Source: UBA1672 sp050633285 (GTDB lineage: Bacteria; Pseudomonadota; Alphaproteobacteria; Micavibrionales; Micavibrionaceae). Taken from it: DNA of 64,000 nucleotides. Location of the stretch: positions 46,808 through 110,807 of the forward strand of contig JBOEGG010000008.1 in the NCBI GenBank assembly GCA_050633285.1, given 5' to 3'. A program made the translations under genes and the position numbers. The notes below the pieces were generated by a model. It saw only the letters and a program-made list of their open reading frames with translations, had not been told where the DNA came from and did not search any database. This document shows positions 53,755 through 62,181 of the stretch, one piece after another. Positions within the stretch are counted from its first letter, which is position 1. Every line of letters starts with the position of its first letter.

Positions 53755-54369
53755 ATGACCATATCTTTTGAAAAAGCTGTGCAAGATATTATCAAGGCAG
53801 GAAATAGGCTTGATCGTATGAACCTTGCGCCCGCAACAAGCGGAAATTATTCTATACGTACAAATGATAATGAAATGGCAATTACCGTTTCGGGTGCGCA
53901 TAAGGGGCAACTTGAGCCTCATCAAATTATGCGTGCGGATTTGGATGGAAAACCGTTGGAGGATAAGAAGCCTTCGGCGGAGACTTTGCTGCATTCTGTT
54001 TTGTATAAAGTCTACCCTGATGTGAATGCAATTTTGCATACGCATTCTGTTGCATGTACGGTTCTAACGCGGTTGAGTTCTGATGACGTGCTTACGCTTT
54101 CAGGATATGAAATGTTGAAGGCATATCGTGGTGTTGAAACGCATGATGTCTCGGTTAGCTTACCAATCTTTGATAATACGCAGGATATGGTTGATTTAAG
54201 TGCACGTGTTGAGAGTATGTTGAGGGCGAAGCCCGAGACGCCGGCTTATTTAATCCGTAACCATGGTATTTACGGATGGGGTAAGGATATGGCAGAGGCC
54301 GAGCGTGTGATTGAAGCGACGGAAATGTTGCTGTCTTGTGAAATGCATATAAAACAGATTAAAGGATAG
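53755..54369 (+). CDS. mtnB: Methylthioribulose-1-phosphate dehydratase
   Basis: 204-residue class II aldolase fold. Zinc ligands are visible as HTHS (about 95-98) and NHGIYGWG (about 170), and SGNYSIR is the N-terminal substrate loop. MtnB dehydrates 5-methylthioribulose-1-phosphate in methionine salvage. It heads the cluster mtnB-mtnD-mtnC-mtnA with spacings of 11, 3 and 19 bases, so all four are co-transcribed. The 259-base region before it shows no riboswitch that I recognise. Confidence 0.95.
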   Translation: MTISFEKAVQDIIKAGNRLDRMNLAPATSGNYSIRTNDNEMAITVSGAHKGQLEPHQIMRADLDGKPLEDKKPSAETLLHSVLYKVYPDVNAILHTHSVACTVLTRLSSDDVLTLSGYEMLKAYRGVETHDVSVSLPIFDNTQDMVDLSARVESMLRAKPETPAYLIRNHGIYGWGKDMAEAERVIEATEMLLSCEMHIKQIKG

Positions 54370-54380
54370 GGAGAGTAGAT

Positions 54381-54935
54381 ATGAGCCGTTTAACAATATA
54401 TCCCGATAGTCAGCCCGATAATTTCACATTGGATACGCAGGATGGAGATGTTATTTCTGCGCGTTTAAGTGAGATAGATGTTCGTTTTGAGCGTTGGGAG
54501 ACGCAAGGGATTTTACCCGATGATGCCGATGATGCGGCGGTGATGGCGGCCTATTCATCTGATATCACACGGCTGAAGGATGAAAATGGATACCAGTCCG
54601 TGGATGTTATTCGTCTTGCCTCTGACCACCCGCAAAAGAAAGAGTTGCGTGAGAAATTCTTAAGTGAACATACCCATAGTGAAGATGAGGTGCGTTTCTT
54701 TGTTGAGGGGGCGGGCATTTTTTATCTACATGTTGGTGGGAATGTCTATATGACGCTATGTGAACGCGGTGATTTAATCAGTGTGCCGGACGGGGTAAGT
54801 CATTGGTTCGATATGGGAGAGAACCCGCATTTGACATGTATTCGTTTATTTACATCGAAAGAGGGTTGGGTTGCCGATTACACGGGTGATGATATTGCCG
54901 ATAAATTTCCAAAATTTGAAGAAGAGGTCGCATAA
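54381..54935 (+). CDS. mtnD: Acireductone dioxygenase
   Basis: 184-residue cupin with metal ligands in EHTHSEDEVRFFVEG (His, His, Glu) and SHWFD (His). It cleaves acireductone to the keto acid of methionine plus formate with Fe2+, or off-pathway with Ni2+. Third last step of the salvage pathway. A GAGAG ribosome site precedes the ATG. Confidence 0.96.
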   Translation: MSRLTIYPDSQPDNFTLDTQDGDVISARLSEIDVRFERWETQGILPDDADDAAVMAAYSSDITRLKDENGYQSVDVIRLASDHPQKKELREKFLSEHTHSEDEVRFFVEGAGIFYLHVGGNVYMTLCERGDLISVPDGVSHWFDMGENPHLTCIRLFTSKEGWVADYTGDDIADKFPKFEEEVA

Positions 54936-54938
54936 ATT

Positions 54939-55634
54939 ATGAAGCAGGAAATTAAAGCTATTGTGACGGATATTGAGGGTACGACCAGTTCACTTTCTTT
55001 TGTGAAGGACACCTTATTTCCGTATGCATATAAAAATTTGGCAGATTATGTGTGGGATAATGAAAAGGATATAGCCGAGTTACTAAATGATGTGCGCGCG
55101 CAGGAAAATAACCCTGAGCTTAGCCTTGAAGAAGTTATTGAGGTTTTGCTGCGGTATATTGATGAAGATCAAAAGGTTACTGCCCTTAAAACTTTGCAAG
55201 GTATGATCTGGGAAGAGGGCTATAATGATGGTGAGCTTGTCGGGCATATTTATGATGATGCTTTGGTCGGCTTGAAGAGGTGGAAAGATCAGGGGATTGA
55301 TTTGTATGTTTATTCATCCGGTTCTGTGCCTGCGCAAAAATTGTTGTTTGGGAATACGAAGGCAGGTGATGTGACATCATTGTTTTCCGGTTATTTCGAT
55401 ACGATAACAGGTGGCAAGAAAGAGACAGAATCTTATGAAAAGATTGCCAAGGAAATAAATGTTCCTCTCAGTGAGATATTGTTCCTTTCTGATTCAACTG
55501 AGGAAATTGACGCGGCTGCGGCTGCGGGTATGAATGTGATTGTTCTGGATCGTGAGAAGGCGTTGTTTGATGCGCTTGGTCATACAAAGGTGCATGACTT
55601 TGATACGATTTTAAATGAAGCTGTAGAAGCGTAA
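54939..55634 (+). CDS. mtnC: Enolase-phosphatase E1
   Basis: 231-residue HAD hydrolase. VTDIEGTTSSLSFVKDTLFPY near residue 9 is the E1 signature, with the nucleophile Asp and Gly-Thr-Thr. YSSGSVPAQKLLF near 120 and FLSDSTEEIDAA near 175 complete motifs II-IV. It enolises and dephosphorylates 2,3-diketo-5-methylthiopentyl-1-phosphate before mtnD acts. Three bases follow mtnD. Confidence 0.96.
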   Translation: MKQEIKAIVTDIEGTTSSLSFVKDTLFPYAYKNLADYVWDNEKDIAELLNDVRAQENNPELSLEEVIEVLLRYIDEDQKVTALKTLQGMIWEEGYNDGELVGHIYDDALVGLKRWKDQGIDLYVYSSGSVPAQKLLFGNTKAGDVTSLFSGYFDTITGGKKETESYEKIAKEINVPLSEILFLSDSTEEIDAAAAAGMNVIVLDREKALFDALGHTKVHDFDTILNEAVEA

Positions 55635-55653
55635 AATCCTTAAGGGGGATGTG

Positions 55654-56745
55654 ATGAAAATTGATGGTGTGCATTATCGCTCTATTGCGTTGAATGAAGA
55701 TGGTTGGTCTGTTCGTATCTTTGATCAGCGTAAATTGCCGTGGGAGCTTGTGCATGTTCACTTAATGGAGATGGAGCAAGCGGCAAGAGCGATTTCTGAG
55801 ATGTGGACGCGCGGCGCGCCTATGTTGGCGATGACGGGTGCGTATGGGCTTTGTCTGGCGTTACGTAGTGATCCATCTGATGAGAACTTGGACGCTTCAT
55901 ATAAGACGTTGCTTGCTACACGCCCGACGGCGGTGAATTTGCGTTGGGCTTTGGATGAAATGGTAGTGGCGGTAAAACCATTTCAGGGCGAAGAGCGTAT
56001 CTCTGCGGCGTATAAGCGTGCAGGCGAGATGTGTGATGAAGATGTTGAGATAAACCGTAATATTGGCCTTAGTGGTTTGCCGCTGCTTCGTAAGATGTCA
56101 GAGGCCAAGGGCGGAAAGACGCTTAATATCTTGACGCATTGTAATGCGGGATGGCTTGCGACTGTTGATTATGGGACGATCAGTTCGCCGATTTACATGG
56201 CGCATGATGCGGGGATTGATGTGCATGTATGGGTGGATGAAACGCGTCCACGTAATCAGGGTGCTTTGCTAACCGCATATGAATTGCAGCAACATGGTGT
56301 ACCTCATACAGTTATTGCCGATAATGCAGGTGGGCATTTGATGCAACATGGTCAGGTTGATTTATGCCTTGTCGGGACAGATCGTGTCACGCGTAATGGT
56401 GATGTGTGTAATAAAATTGGGACATATTTAAAGGCCTTGGCGGCGAAGGATAATGATGTGCCATTCTATATCGCTTTGCCGTATCCAACCATTGATTACT
56501 CAATGGAAAGTGGTGACATGATTCCGATTGAGGAACGTAATGCGCGTGAAGTGACGCATATGACAGGTTTGACAGAGGGGGGAGCGGTTGAAGAGTTTCA
56601 AATTACGCTTTCACAAGGGGCGAACCCTGCATTTGATGTTACCCCTGGACGCTTGGTAACTGGCTATATTACTGAACGGGGTATTTTGCAAAAGGTCTGT
56701 AATGGGCAGAGTGACGATCCGGTTTTTATGTCTGATGCAGCGTAG
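55654..56745 (+). CDS. mtnA: S-methyl-5-thioribose-1-phosphate isomerase
   Basis: 363 residues from ATG 55654 (a GTG three bases earlier is possible; AAGGGGG site). eIF2B-like fold with MWTRGAPML, catalytic Cys in THCNAGWLATVDYGT and Asp in DNAGGHLMQHGQVDLCLVGTDRVTRNGDVCNKIGTY (quoted in parts). It isomerises methylthioribose-1-phosphate to the ribulose form. The cluster lacks mtnN/mtnK/mtnP and mtnE here; they may lie elsewhere. Confidence 0.95.
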   Translation: MKIDGVHYRSIALNEDGWSVRIFDQRKLPWELVHVHLMEMEQAARAISEMWTRGAPMLAMTGAYGLCLALRSDPSDENLDASYKTLLATRPTAVNLRWALDEMVVAVKPFQGEERISAAYKRAGEMCDEDVEINRNIGLSGLPLLRKMSEAKGGKTLNILTHCNAGWLATVDYGTISSPIYMAHDAGIDVHVWVDETRPRNQGALLTAYELQQHGVPHTVIADNAGGHLMQHGQVDLCLVGTDRVTRNGDVCNKIGTYLKALAAKDNDVPFYIALPYPTIDYSMESGDMIPIEERNAREVTHMTGLTEGGAVEEFQITLSQGANPAFDVTPGRLVTGYITERGILQKVCNGQSDDPVFMSDAA

Positions 56746-56825
56746 TAGGGATAAAAAACGGGATTTATTTGCTTTTTACACATCTTTTTGTATAGAATGG
56801 TGGTAAGCAAAAAATTGGGGTCATT

Positions 56826-57602
56826 ATGTTGGCATTACAGCAAAATTTTAATGATATGAGTGGCGCAGAAGAGCAGGCGGCACTTGAGCTTGTTGTGAAT
56901 GACCCAGCTGTGAATGATGCTGTTTATAATCCAAATATTTTAGATACTTTAGGAGAGCGCGCGCTTGTAGGTAGTGAAGTTGATTATGCTTCGTTGCAGG
57001 TTGGCGATACTGGTAGTGAAGCGCATCTTAGTGTTCTTGGTGACATGGCCACTGTTTCAAGTGGTGAGTTTGGTAAAATGAGCGCGATTGAAAAGGATGT
57101 GGATCAATCCGTAAAGGCGCGTATGGGTGATCGTAGCTTTAATCTGAGTGATCAGGCACAGGTGCGTCATGAAAATCTAGTGCAAGGCGCTGATGAGCTT
57201 AATTACGATATTCCTGAAATGCCGAATGTTTATGATTTAGATGATATGCAGCTCGCAATTGCGGCGGCGTATGAACAGTTGGAGATGGCAGGTATTAGTG
57301 CGTCTGATTTGAATGCTGCTATGGCGGCTGGTGGGCCGGATAATGATTTTGAAACGTTATCTGCTCTTTTTGATATTGCACAGGATAATAAGGTTGAGCA
57401 CGTAACAGATTACATCCAAGGTGTGGATCAGGCGTTTGTACAGGTACAGCTTGACCAAGGTATTGAAAATGTTGTTCCGGCACTTGATACGACAATGCCT
57501 GAATTTGCGATGAATGATCCTAGGTTTGATGTTCCTGAGCCTGAGGTGGATTCTCAATATGGTGGGCCGTCATTCGGCGCAGGTGGAATGGGGATGAGGT
57601 AA
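56826..57602 (+). CDS. Acidic protein of unknown function with Gly-rich tail
   Basis: 258 residues, markedly acidic, mostly helical with repeated D/N-x-(V/D) turns; the last 20 residues are Gly/Met-rich (GAGGMGMR). There is no signal peptide or membrane helix and no domain that I recognise. A weak TTGGGG ribosome site precedes the ATG. It stands alone between mtnA and tRNA-Glu and is followed by a terminator. Confidence 0.55.
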   Translation: MLALQQNFNDMSGAEEQAALELVVNDPAVNDAVYNPNILDTLGERALVGSEVDYASLQVGDTGSEAHLSVLGDMATVSSGEFGKMSAIEKDVDQSVKARMGDRSFNLSDQAQVRHENLVQGADELNYDIPEMPNVYDLDDMQLAIAAAYEQLEMAGISASDLNAAMAAGGPDNDFETLSALFDIAQDNKVEHVTDYIQGVDQAFVQVQLDQGIENVVPALDTTMPEFAMNDPRFDVPEPEVDSQYGGPSFGAGGMGMR

Positions 57603-57631
57603 ATTTTTTATTTTCAGATACTATTTATATA

Positions 57632-57666
57632 AGCTCGCTTGGCAGAAAAGCGGGCTTTATTTTTGC
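57632..57666 (+). terminator. Rho-independent terminator
   Basis: AAGCTCGCTT pairs with AAGCGGGCTT around a GGCAGA-like loop and is followed by ATTTTTG. It ends the acidic-protein transcript just before tRNA-Glu. Confidence 0.75.
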
Positions 57667-57773
57667 TTTATTGGGGTGATATAAATTTTTTTTATTTTTT
57701 TGTAAAAAAGGACTTGATTTGTGAACCCATAAAAGACTATAAATCGCTCACGCCTTTCGCGATTACACAGTGT

Positions 57774-57849
57774 GTCCCGTTCGTCTAGAGGCCTAGGACA
57801 CCGCCCTTTCACGGCGGCAACACGGGTTCGAATCCCGTACGGGATGCCA
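57774..57849 (+). tRNA. tRNA-Glu (anticodon TTC)
   Basis: 76 nucleotides with encoded CCA. Acceptor arms GTCCCGT and ACGGGAT, anticodon loop CTTTCAC (anticodon TTC), and T-arm CGGGTTCGAATCCCG are intact. The 3' part of the gene is the integration target of the serine-recombinase element, whose C-terminal codons are read antisense through it. Confidence 0.97.
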
Positions 57850-59310
57850 TTTATTACACTCACCAACACTTTGAAAGCTCTGGAAGGGTTCACGTAGCGT
57901 GTACTCTAGCTTTGTGCCGTTTAGCTGTAAGTTCGAAAATACAAATGCTATTAAGGCTCGCTTTACCCCCGTTTTCGAACTATTGAGCATATCGGGTGCT
58001 CTTGAGGCTAGTGAGGCCATAGTGGTTATGGCGTTCTTGAAGTCTTCATTACCATCCTGATGTTCCTCTAGCATAACAGTGACCTCTTTACGGCTGGCTT
58101 GGAGCTGGGTGAATTTGCGGTCATATACCTCTTTATTGATGGTCTCGTTAATTAGCAGATCAGTGAGTCTGTCCATCTGAGCGTTAATCTGCTTCATCTC
58201 GATATTCAGGGCTTTAATGCTCTCGAGATGATATTGCTTCTCCGCATCATGCACCTTGTTAATATGCACAATAACATCAGGCAGAAGCTCTGGAGGGAGT
58301 TGAATGGATTTAAATACTTCCTCTAGCTGCTTTAAGACATCACGCTCTTTGATCCATAGTTTGCGCTTGGGGTCGTCTGGGTCACGAACAATCAAATACA
58401 CATACTTACCTTTCTTTAGGTCGCAGGTCACTTGCCTGTGCGATACTGCGCACTGAACCAACCCACGGAATAAGAATGGATGCTTAGTTTCTTTAACAGC
58501 CTGTTTTTGACCTCGACTAAGGCGAATGCTCTGACACGTGTCAAATACGGACTGGCTTATAAGGTGTTCGTATTTATGAGGATGTAATTCATCTTTGATT
58601 TTCATGACACCACAGTAAAAGGGATTTTGAATTAACTTGTGTATCTGCTGTGTCCTGACTGGATTGCCAGCTTTGGATCGTAACCCTTTGTCGTGATACT
58701 TCCTTGCTAGCTCTGCTAATGAATACGCCCCAGATGAATACTCAATGAAAACACCCCTAATTAGGTCGGCTGTCTTTGGGTTGGGGATGATATGTGCTTT
58801 GCCTGTGTTGCCGTCTATTGAGTTTATGTAGCCAAGAGGGGCTTGCCCGCACCATTCACCATTACGGATTTTAAAGCCTATGCTTCTTTTAACATTATCC
58901 GAGAGTTGGTCAGTGTAGGATTGAGCCATAACAACGCCCATATTCCACATAAGCTTCTGAGAACTATTGGCTTCCTTAGAGAGTACATTTCCTTCTTTAA
59001 CGAAGTGCAGCTCCAGAACATCCTGTTGCATGAGGTCATTCAATATGGGAGTTTCTCGAAAGCTTCTTTGTAGGCGGTCAACGGTATCAACAATAAGAGC
59101 CATTCTTTCCTTTTGGCTTCTGATGAAATCAATCATCTGATCAAACTCAGGGCGATGGCTTTTAGTTGAAGACTCGACAATTGTGAACTTTCGAATAATA
59201 TCCAAATTCTTGCGTTCCGCATAAAGGCGTAAATTGCGTACTTGAGCTTCTAAAGAGTGCCCATCCCCTTGCTCTTTGCTGGATATTCTCGCTAATACAA
59301 CTGCTTTCAT
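57793..59310 (-). CDS. Large serine recombinase/integrase
   Basis: 505 residues from the ATG at 59310, overlapping the upstream gene stop as TGATG. Resolvase domain with LARISSKEQ (catalytic Ser10), TVDRLQRSFRE and QLSDNVKRSIGF; recombinase domain near 150-260 (GYINSID...PFYCGVM); zinc-ribbon-like CAV..CDL and a long coiled-coil (about 355-425). Large serine recombinases integrate elements at att sites. The last 17 or so codons are antisense to tRNA-Glu and end in TAG inside it, so the C terminus is set by the integration joint. The last element-side residues match an inverted copy at 60191-60527, where the frame continues differently. Confidence 0.88.
   Translation of the reverse strand: MKAVVLARISSKEQGDGHSLEAQVRNLRLYAERKNLDIIRKFTIVESSTKSHRPEFDQMIDFIRSQKERMALIVDTVDRLQRSFRETPILNDLMQQDVLELHFVKEGNVLSKEANSSQKLMWNMGVVMAQSYTDQLSDNVKRSIGFKIRNGEWCGQAPLGYINSIDGNTGKAHIIPNPKTADLIRGVFIEYSSGAYSLAELARKYHDKGLRSKAGNPVRTQQIHKLIQNPFYCGVMKIKDELHPHKYEHLISQSVFDTCQSIRLSRGQKQAVKETKHPFLFRGLVQCAVSHRQVTCDLKKGKYVYLIVRDPDDPKRKLWIKERDVLKQLEEVFKSIQLPPELLPDVIVHINKVHDAEKQYHLESIKALNIEMKQINAQMDRLTDLLINETINKEVYDRKFTQLQASRKEVTVMLEEHQDGNEDFKNAITTMASLASRAPDMLNSSKTGVKRALIAFVFSNLQLNGTKLEYTLREPFQSFQSVGECNKWHPVRDSNPCCRRERAVS
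57838..58174 (-). repeat. Inverted duplication, copy 1 (recombinase end)
   Basis: These 337 bases hold the recombinase 3' end and the first bases beyond the integration joint (GGCATCCCGTA). They reappear reverse-complemented at 60191-60527 with no difference that I found by eye. Confidence 0.8.
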
Positions 59311-59822
59311 CACTCATCCTCATCCAAGCTTTTTTCGCCTATTTCAATTATCTTTTCTATTAAGGCGTTGTATGCAGCATTTGGAACTTCCTTTTTCGCA
59401 TGTAAGGCCTCTATCACTTCATATGGGTTATGAAGTAATACGTAGTGAATAGGGCCACTTGTACCCTCTTTAAACTCAACAAACCCCAAATCCTCTAATA
59501 TGCGCATACGTGTCGTCCACGTACTCTCAGCACGCTCACCTGTGAAGCCAGAGTAATATGCCATCTCTTTTGGATTTGATGCGATTACAAAACCATCATC
59601 CTCTCTATTGCGACACCATAGGTCCATATATGTCTGCGACACTGGCTTTCCATTTGGGGAGGCTATATCCATTATTCTTAATATTAGAGGCATTGCGCGA
59701 GGGATAATCAGCCAGCCACCTGTGGGACTCCATATCTTGTCTTCCGCATCTTTCCAGAGCTTTGCTCTCATTTCGAGCCGTCTCTTTTGGGTTACTGAAA
59801 CCTGCTTTTTCTTTTTAGCCAT
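59310..59822 (-). CDS. Element-encoded winged-helix-like protein
   Basis: 170 residues, starting with a basic tail (AKKKKQVSVTQKRRLEMR). The middle resembles a DNA-binding winged helix (WTTRMRILEDLGFVEFKEGTS, then HYVLLHNPYEVIEAL). Probably a regulator, excision factor or replication-type protein of the same mobile element; it is directly coupled to the recombinase. The family is not recognised. Confidence 0.6.
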   Translation of the reverse strand: MAKKKKQVSVTQKRRLEMRAKLWKDAEDKIWSPTGGWLIIPRAMPLILRIMDIASPNGKPVSQTYMDLWCRNREDDGFVIASNPKEMAYYSGFTGERAESTWTTRMRILEDLGFVEFKEGTSGPIHYVLLHNPYEVIEALHAKKEVPNAAYNALIEKIIEIGEKSLDEDE

Positions 59823-59886
59823 GTTATACTCCTTCGTTAAGGTGACGCGCCGGGGTTTGGACCCCCAGCACTAGAAGTAAATGGAC

Positions 59887-59924
59887 CCAAGAGCTTTTCT
59901 CCTTTTGGAAGGGAGGGCTCTTGG
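59887..59924. promoter_or_regulatory. Large hairpin upstream of recombinase operon
   Basis: CCAAGAGC at 59887-59894 pairs with GCTCTTGG at 59917-59924, with CTCCTT/AAGGGAG inside it. It lies 65 bases before the first gene of the recombinase operon, read on the minus strand. It could be a leader hairpin, operator or att-related element. The rest of 59823-60190 shows nothing else I can support. Confidence 0.45.
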
Positions 59925-60190
59925 CTTCACTTCATGCTTTTATCTTATTCCCATTTGCCCATTTTTACTAGGTATTTGTTGTCTACTCAATCTAAATATA
60001 GATGCATATATATAATATTCAATACATTGAACTGTAACATATGATGTCAATTCATCAAAATAGTGAAATCTCTATTTACTCATTCTCTTTATATTTCAGT
60101 TGGATAGGTTGTTTCTGTAGTAATCCAATGTATTCGGTAATCCCGCGTGCTCTATGTGATCCCGTTATCCCTGTATGGATAGTATGAAAG

Positions 60191-60647
60191 GGACAGACTC
60201 ACTGATCTGCTAATTAACGAGACCATCAATAAAGAGGTATATGACCGCAAATTCACCCAGCTCCAAGCCAGCCGTAAAGAGGTCACTGTTATGCTAGAGG
60301 AACATCAGGATGGTAATGAAGACTTCAAGAACGCCATAACCACTATGGCCTCACTAGCCTCAAGAGCACCCGATATGCTCAATAGTTCGAAAACGGGGGT
60401 AAAGCGAGCCTTAATAGCATTTGTATTTTCGAACTTACAGCTAAACGGCACAAAGCTAGAGTACACGCTACGTGAACCCTTCCAGAGCTTTCAAAGTGTT
60501 GGTGAGTGTAATAAATGGCATCCCGTAATTGATACAGTTCGAACTCAGAACTCGCATGGCATTATCAAGTTACATAAGCAAATAAGTCCTGAATTGCTAG
60601 AAGCTATAGAGGTGCTCAGTATCAGTTCGAATCCTCGTACAGAATAG
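60191..60647 (+). pseudogene. Recombinase 3' fragment, inverted copy 2
   Basis: A plus-strand reading frame (about 118 residues from 60291; open from 60191) repeats the recombinase C-terminal half up to KWHPV. It then continues IDTVRTQNSHG...ISPELLEAIEVL to a stop at 60647, instead of running into tRNA-Glu. Without a start region or resolvase domain it cannot make an active enzyme. It shows the recombinase tail as it reads at another joint, or is a duplication or assembly artefact. Confidence 0.7.
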
Positions 60648-60705
60648 TAACTAGTGTTGCTCAGTAAGGCTTTAGAGCGCAACACCAGTTCGGAGTCCCG
60701 TACGG
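60535..60705 (+). repeat. Three tRNA T-arm-like motifs
   Basis: CAGTTCGAACTC (60535), CAGTTCGAATCCTCGTAC (60623) and CAGTTCGGAGTCCCGTACGG (60686) each resemble the tRNA-Glu T-arm and acceptor start (GTTCGAATCCCGTACGGG) with increasing similarity. They may be successive att remnants left by repeated integration at tRNA-Glu-like sites, or chance. Confidence 0.4.
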
Positions 60706-60743
60706 ACATCTAATTCATGNNCATGAATTAGATGTCCGTACGG
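60698..60743. repeat. NN-centred perfect palindrome (likely assembly join)
   Basis: 22-base arms (CCGTACGGACATCTAATTCATG and its complement, here given in halves) flank two undetermined bases at 60720-60721. Real palindromes seldom have an N at the exact centre; this looks like a scaffold join or folded read. Confidence 0.75.
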
Positions 60744-60751
60744 CCAAATAT

Positions 60752-60773
60752 AGCCCTGTAAGGGGCTTTTTTG
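60752..60773 (+). terminator. Short terminator-like hairpin
   Basis: AGCCCT and AGGGGCT arms around GTA are followed by TTTTTT. It lies between the palindrome and the integrase fragment. Confidence 0.5.
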
Positions 60774-60878
60774 TTGGTTTTTCGTGTTATGTTGTCCATT
60801 TGACCACATTGGCATCCTAGAAAATTTGTAGTAGCGTTTGTGGTGTCTAGTGAAAAGCTAAATAGGAGGTACCACAAA

Positions 60879-61001
60879 ATGAAGCTTACAGACATTAAGT
60901 GCAAGAATGCGAAGCCTCTCGATCTGCCGAGTAAATCACCTCGAAAATTAGCCGATGGGAACGGCCTTTTAACTTTCAGTGAAGTTCATAAAAACTTATA
61001 A
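60879..61001 (+). pseudogene. Tyrosine-integrase N-terminal fragment (DUF4102-like)
   Basis: A perfect AGGAGGT ribosome site, ten bases upstream, leads into 40 residues beginning KLTDIKCKNAKPLDLPSK, then KLADGNGLLTF, the start of P4-type integrases that target tRNA genes (arm-binding DUF4102 domain). A stop then follows, so only the first tenth of the enzyme remains. It suggests an older integrase-bearing element at the same tRNA, later disrupted by the serine-recombinase element. Confidence 0.7.
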
Positions 61002-61002
61002 A

Positions 61003-61025
61003 CCAATCGCTTTGATTGGTTTTTG
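61003..61025 (+). terminator. Terminator hairpin after integrase fragment
   Basis: CCAATC and GATTGG arms around GCTTT are followed by TTTTT. Confidence 0.65.
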
Positions 61026-61060
61026 ATGGTAAGCGCTATTCAATAGCGGTGAAGGCGAGC

Positions 61061-61510
61061 TTATAGGCAAACGCCTAAAAAATTATTTAAAATAGAGGTG
61101 AGCGGTACCGCTATAGCAACGCCTGTTGCAATCCAAATAAGCTTTCCACTAGTTTCCAACACTTTTCGAATAGCTGTTTTCCACCATGGTTCAATAATCA
61201 TCTCTACTTGTTCATGCGCAGCAGCGGGGATAGAGAATGTTGTCTTTGGGTTTACTGACTTTTTCCCTTGGAAATCAGATATACCAAGTTTCTCATTTGA
61301 TGGTTTCACTAAGCCTAAATCAGATAAAAACCTGATTGTATTTATAAACTTATCGAACTCCTCCTGTTTTATTATTAGAGAGGCGGTGTCATCAAGTGAG
61401 CCTTTGTAGAAATTAAGCTCCAGGCCTATCTGAGCCATGTTAACGTGGTTGTTATCATGTGTATGAATAAATGTTAGGAGCTTTTTCTTGTATTTTTTAT
61501 CAATGCGCAT
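61061..61510 (-). CDS. Winged-helix-like protein with C-terminal membrane helix
   Basis: 149 residues; GGAAG ribosome site. The N-terminal part (KKLLTFIHTHDNNHVNMAQIGLELNF...RFLSDLGLVKPS) resembles a winged helix. A hydrophobic segment (LIWIATGVAIAVPLTSILNNFLG) near the C terminus would anchor it. It lies 25 bases downstream of yciB on the same strand. Unknown, possibly a small membrane-associated regulator brought by a mobile element. Confidence 0.5.
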   Translation of the reverse strand: MRIDKKYKKKLLTFIHTHDNNHVNMAQIGLELNFYKGSLDDTASLIIKQEEFDKFINTIRFLSDLGLVKPSNEKLGISDFQGKKSVNPKTTFSIPAAAHEQVEMIIEPWWKTAIRKVLETSGKLIWIATGVAIAVPLTSILNNFLGVCL

Positions 61511-61534
61511 CGCGACTTCCTTAATAAATTTAAT

Positions 61535-62104
61535 TTATTTATCATCGCGCATATGTTTTTGGATGAAGGGGAGTTGGCTTCCGATAAAAAGCATAGTTAA
61601 GGCCATCAGGCCGAAGACTTTGAAGTTTACCCATATATCGGTGGATTGTGTACGCCAGACGATTTCATTTAAGGCTGCCGAGAATAGGAAGAACCCCATG
61701 AAACGTATTGTCAGGCTACGCCATGCGGAGTCGGGCATGTTTACTGCGCCACCCATGAGGGGTTTTAGCCATAAACGTTTCAATGTCAATCCAACTCCAA
61801 GTGCGAGCGCAAATATAGTCTGGATGATTGTTGGCTTCATTTTGATGAAGGTTTCGTCTTGCAAATAGATCGTCAGGCCGCCAAATACCCCGATGATAAC
61901 AGCGGTGACAAGCGGCATGATGGGAAGCTTACGTGTAATCGTGAGGGATAGGGCGATTGCCAATGCTGTTACACCCATAATCACTTGTGTGGCTAATAAT
62001 AGATCATCGCTATATTTGTATGATGCAAAAAATGCGACTAAAGGTGCGTAGTCAACTAAGGGTTTGAGCCAGCGTGGCTCTGATTTTTGAGGCTGTGTTG
62101 TCAT
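61535..62104 (-). CDS. yciB: Inner-membrane septation-type protein YciB (IspZ)
   Basis: 189 residues with about five membrane helices. LVAFFASYKYSDDLLLATQ, then GGLTIYLQDETFIKMKPTI, a PDSAWRSL loop and WVNFKVFGLMALTMLF match the YciB/IspZ (septation protein A) pattern throughout. It is a core inner-membrane protein involved in envelope integrity and division. Full length. Confidence 0.93.
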   Translation of the reverse strand: MTTQPQKSEPRWLKPLVDYAPLVAFFASYKYSDDLLLATQVIMGVTALAIALSLTITRKLPIMPLVTAVIIGVFGGLTIYLQDETFIKMKPTIIQTIFALALGVGLTLKRLWLKPLMGGAVNMPDSAWRSLTIRFMGFFLFSAALNEIVWRTQSTDIWVNFKVFGLMALTMLFIGSQLPFIQKHMRDDK

Positions 62105-62181
62105 GTATTGTGCGTAGCAGTTTTATGAAGAAAAGGCAATCTTCAAGGTGTGGGCATGTATATATCTTGAAGGAGAATAAT

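Larger units (their letters stand above)
57846..61001. mobile_element. tRNA-Glu-associated integrated element region
   Basis: Boundaries are inferred. The left joint is in the tRNA-Glu 3' end; the right end is unclear because of the duplicated recombinase tail, the NN palindrome and the fossil integrase. The element carries only a serine recombinase and a small DNA-binding-type gene. Cargo genes are not evident, so it may be a small or decayed element. Confidence 0.55.

Noticed and set aside
60810..60817. TGGCATCC as an old attachment site of the fossil integrase
   Set aside because: Only eight bases match and the orientation is opposite to that expected for an integrase pointing away from tRNA-Glu.
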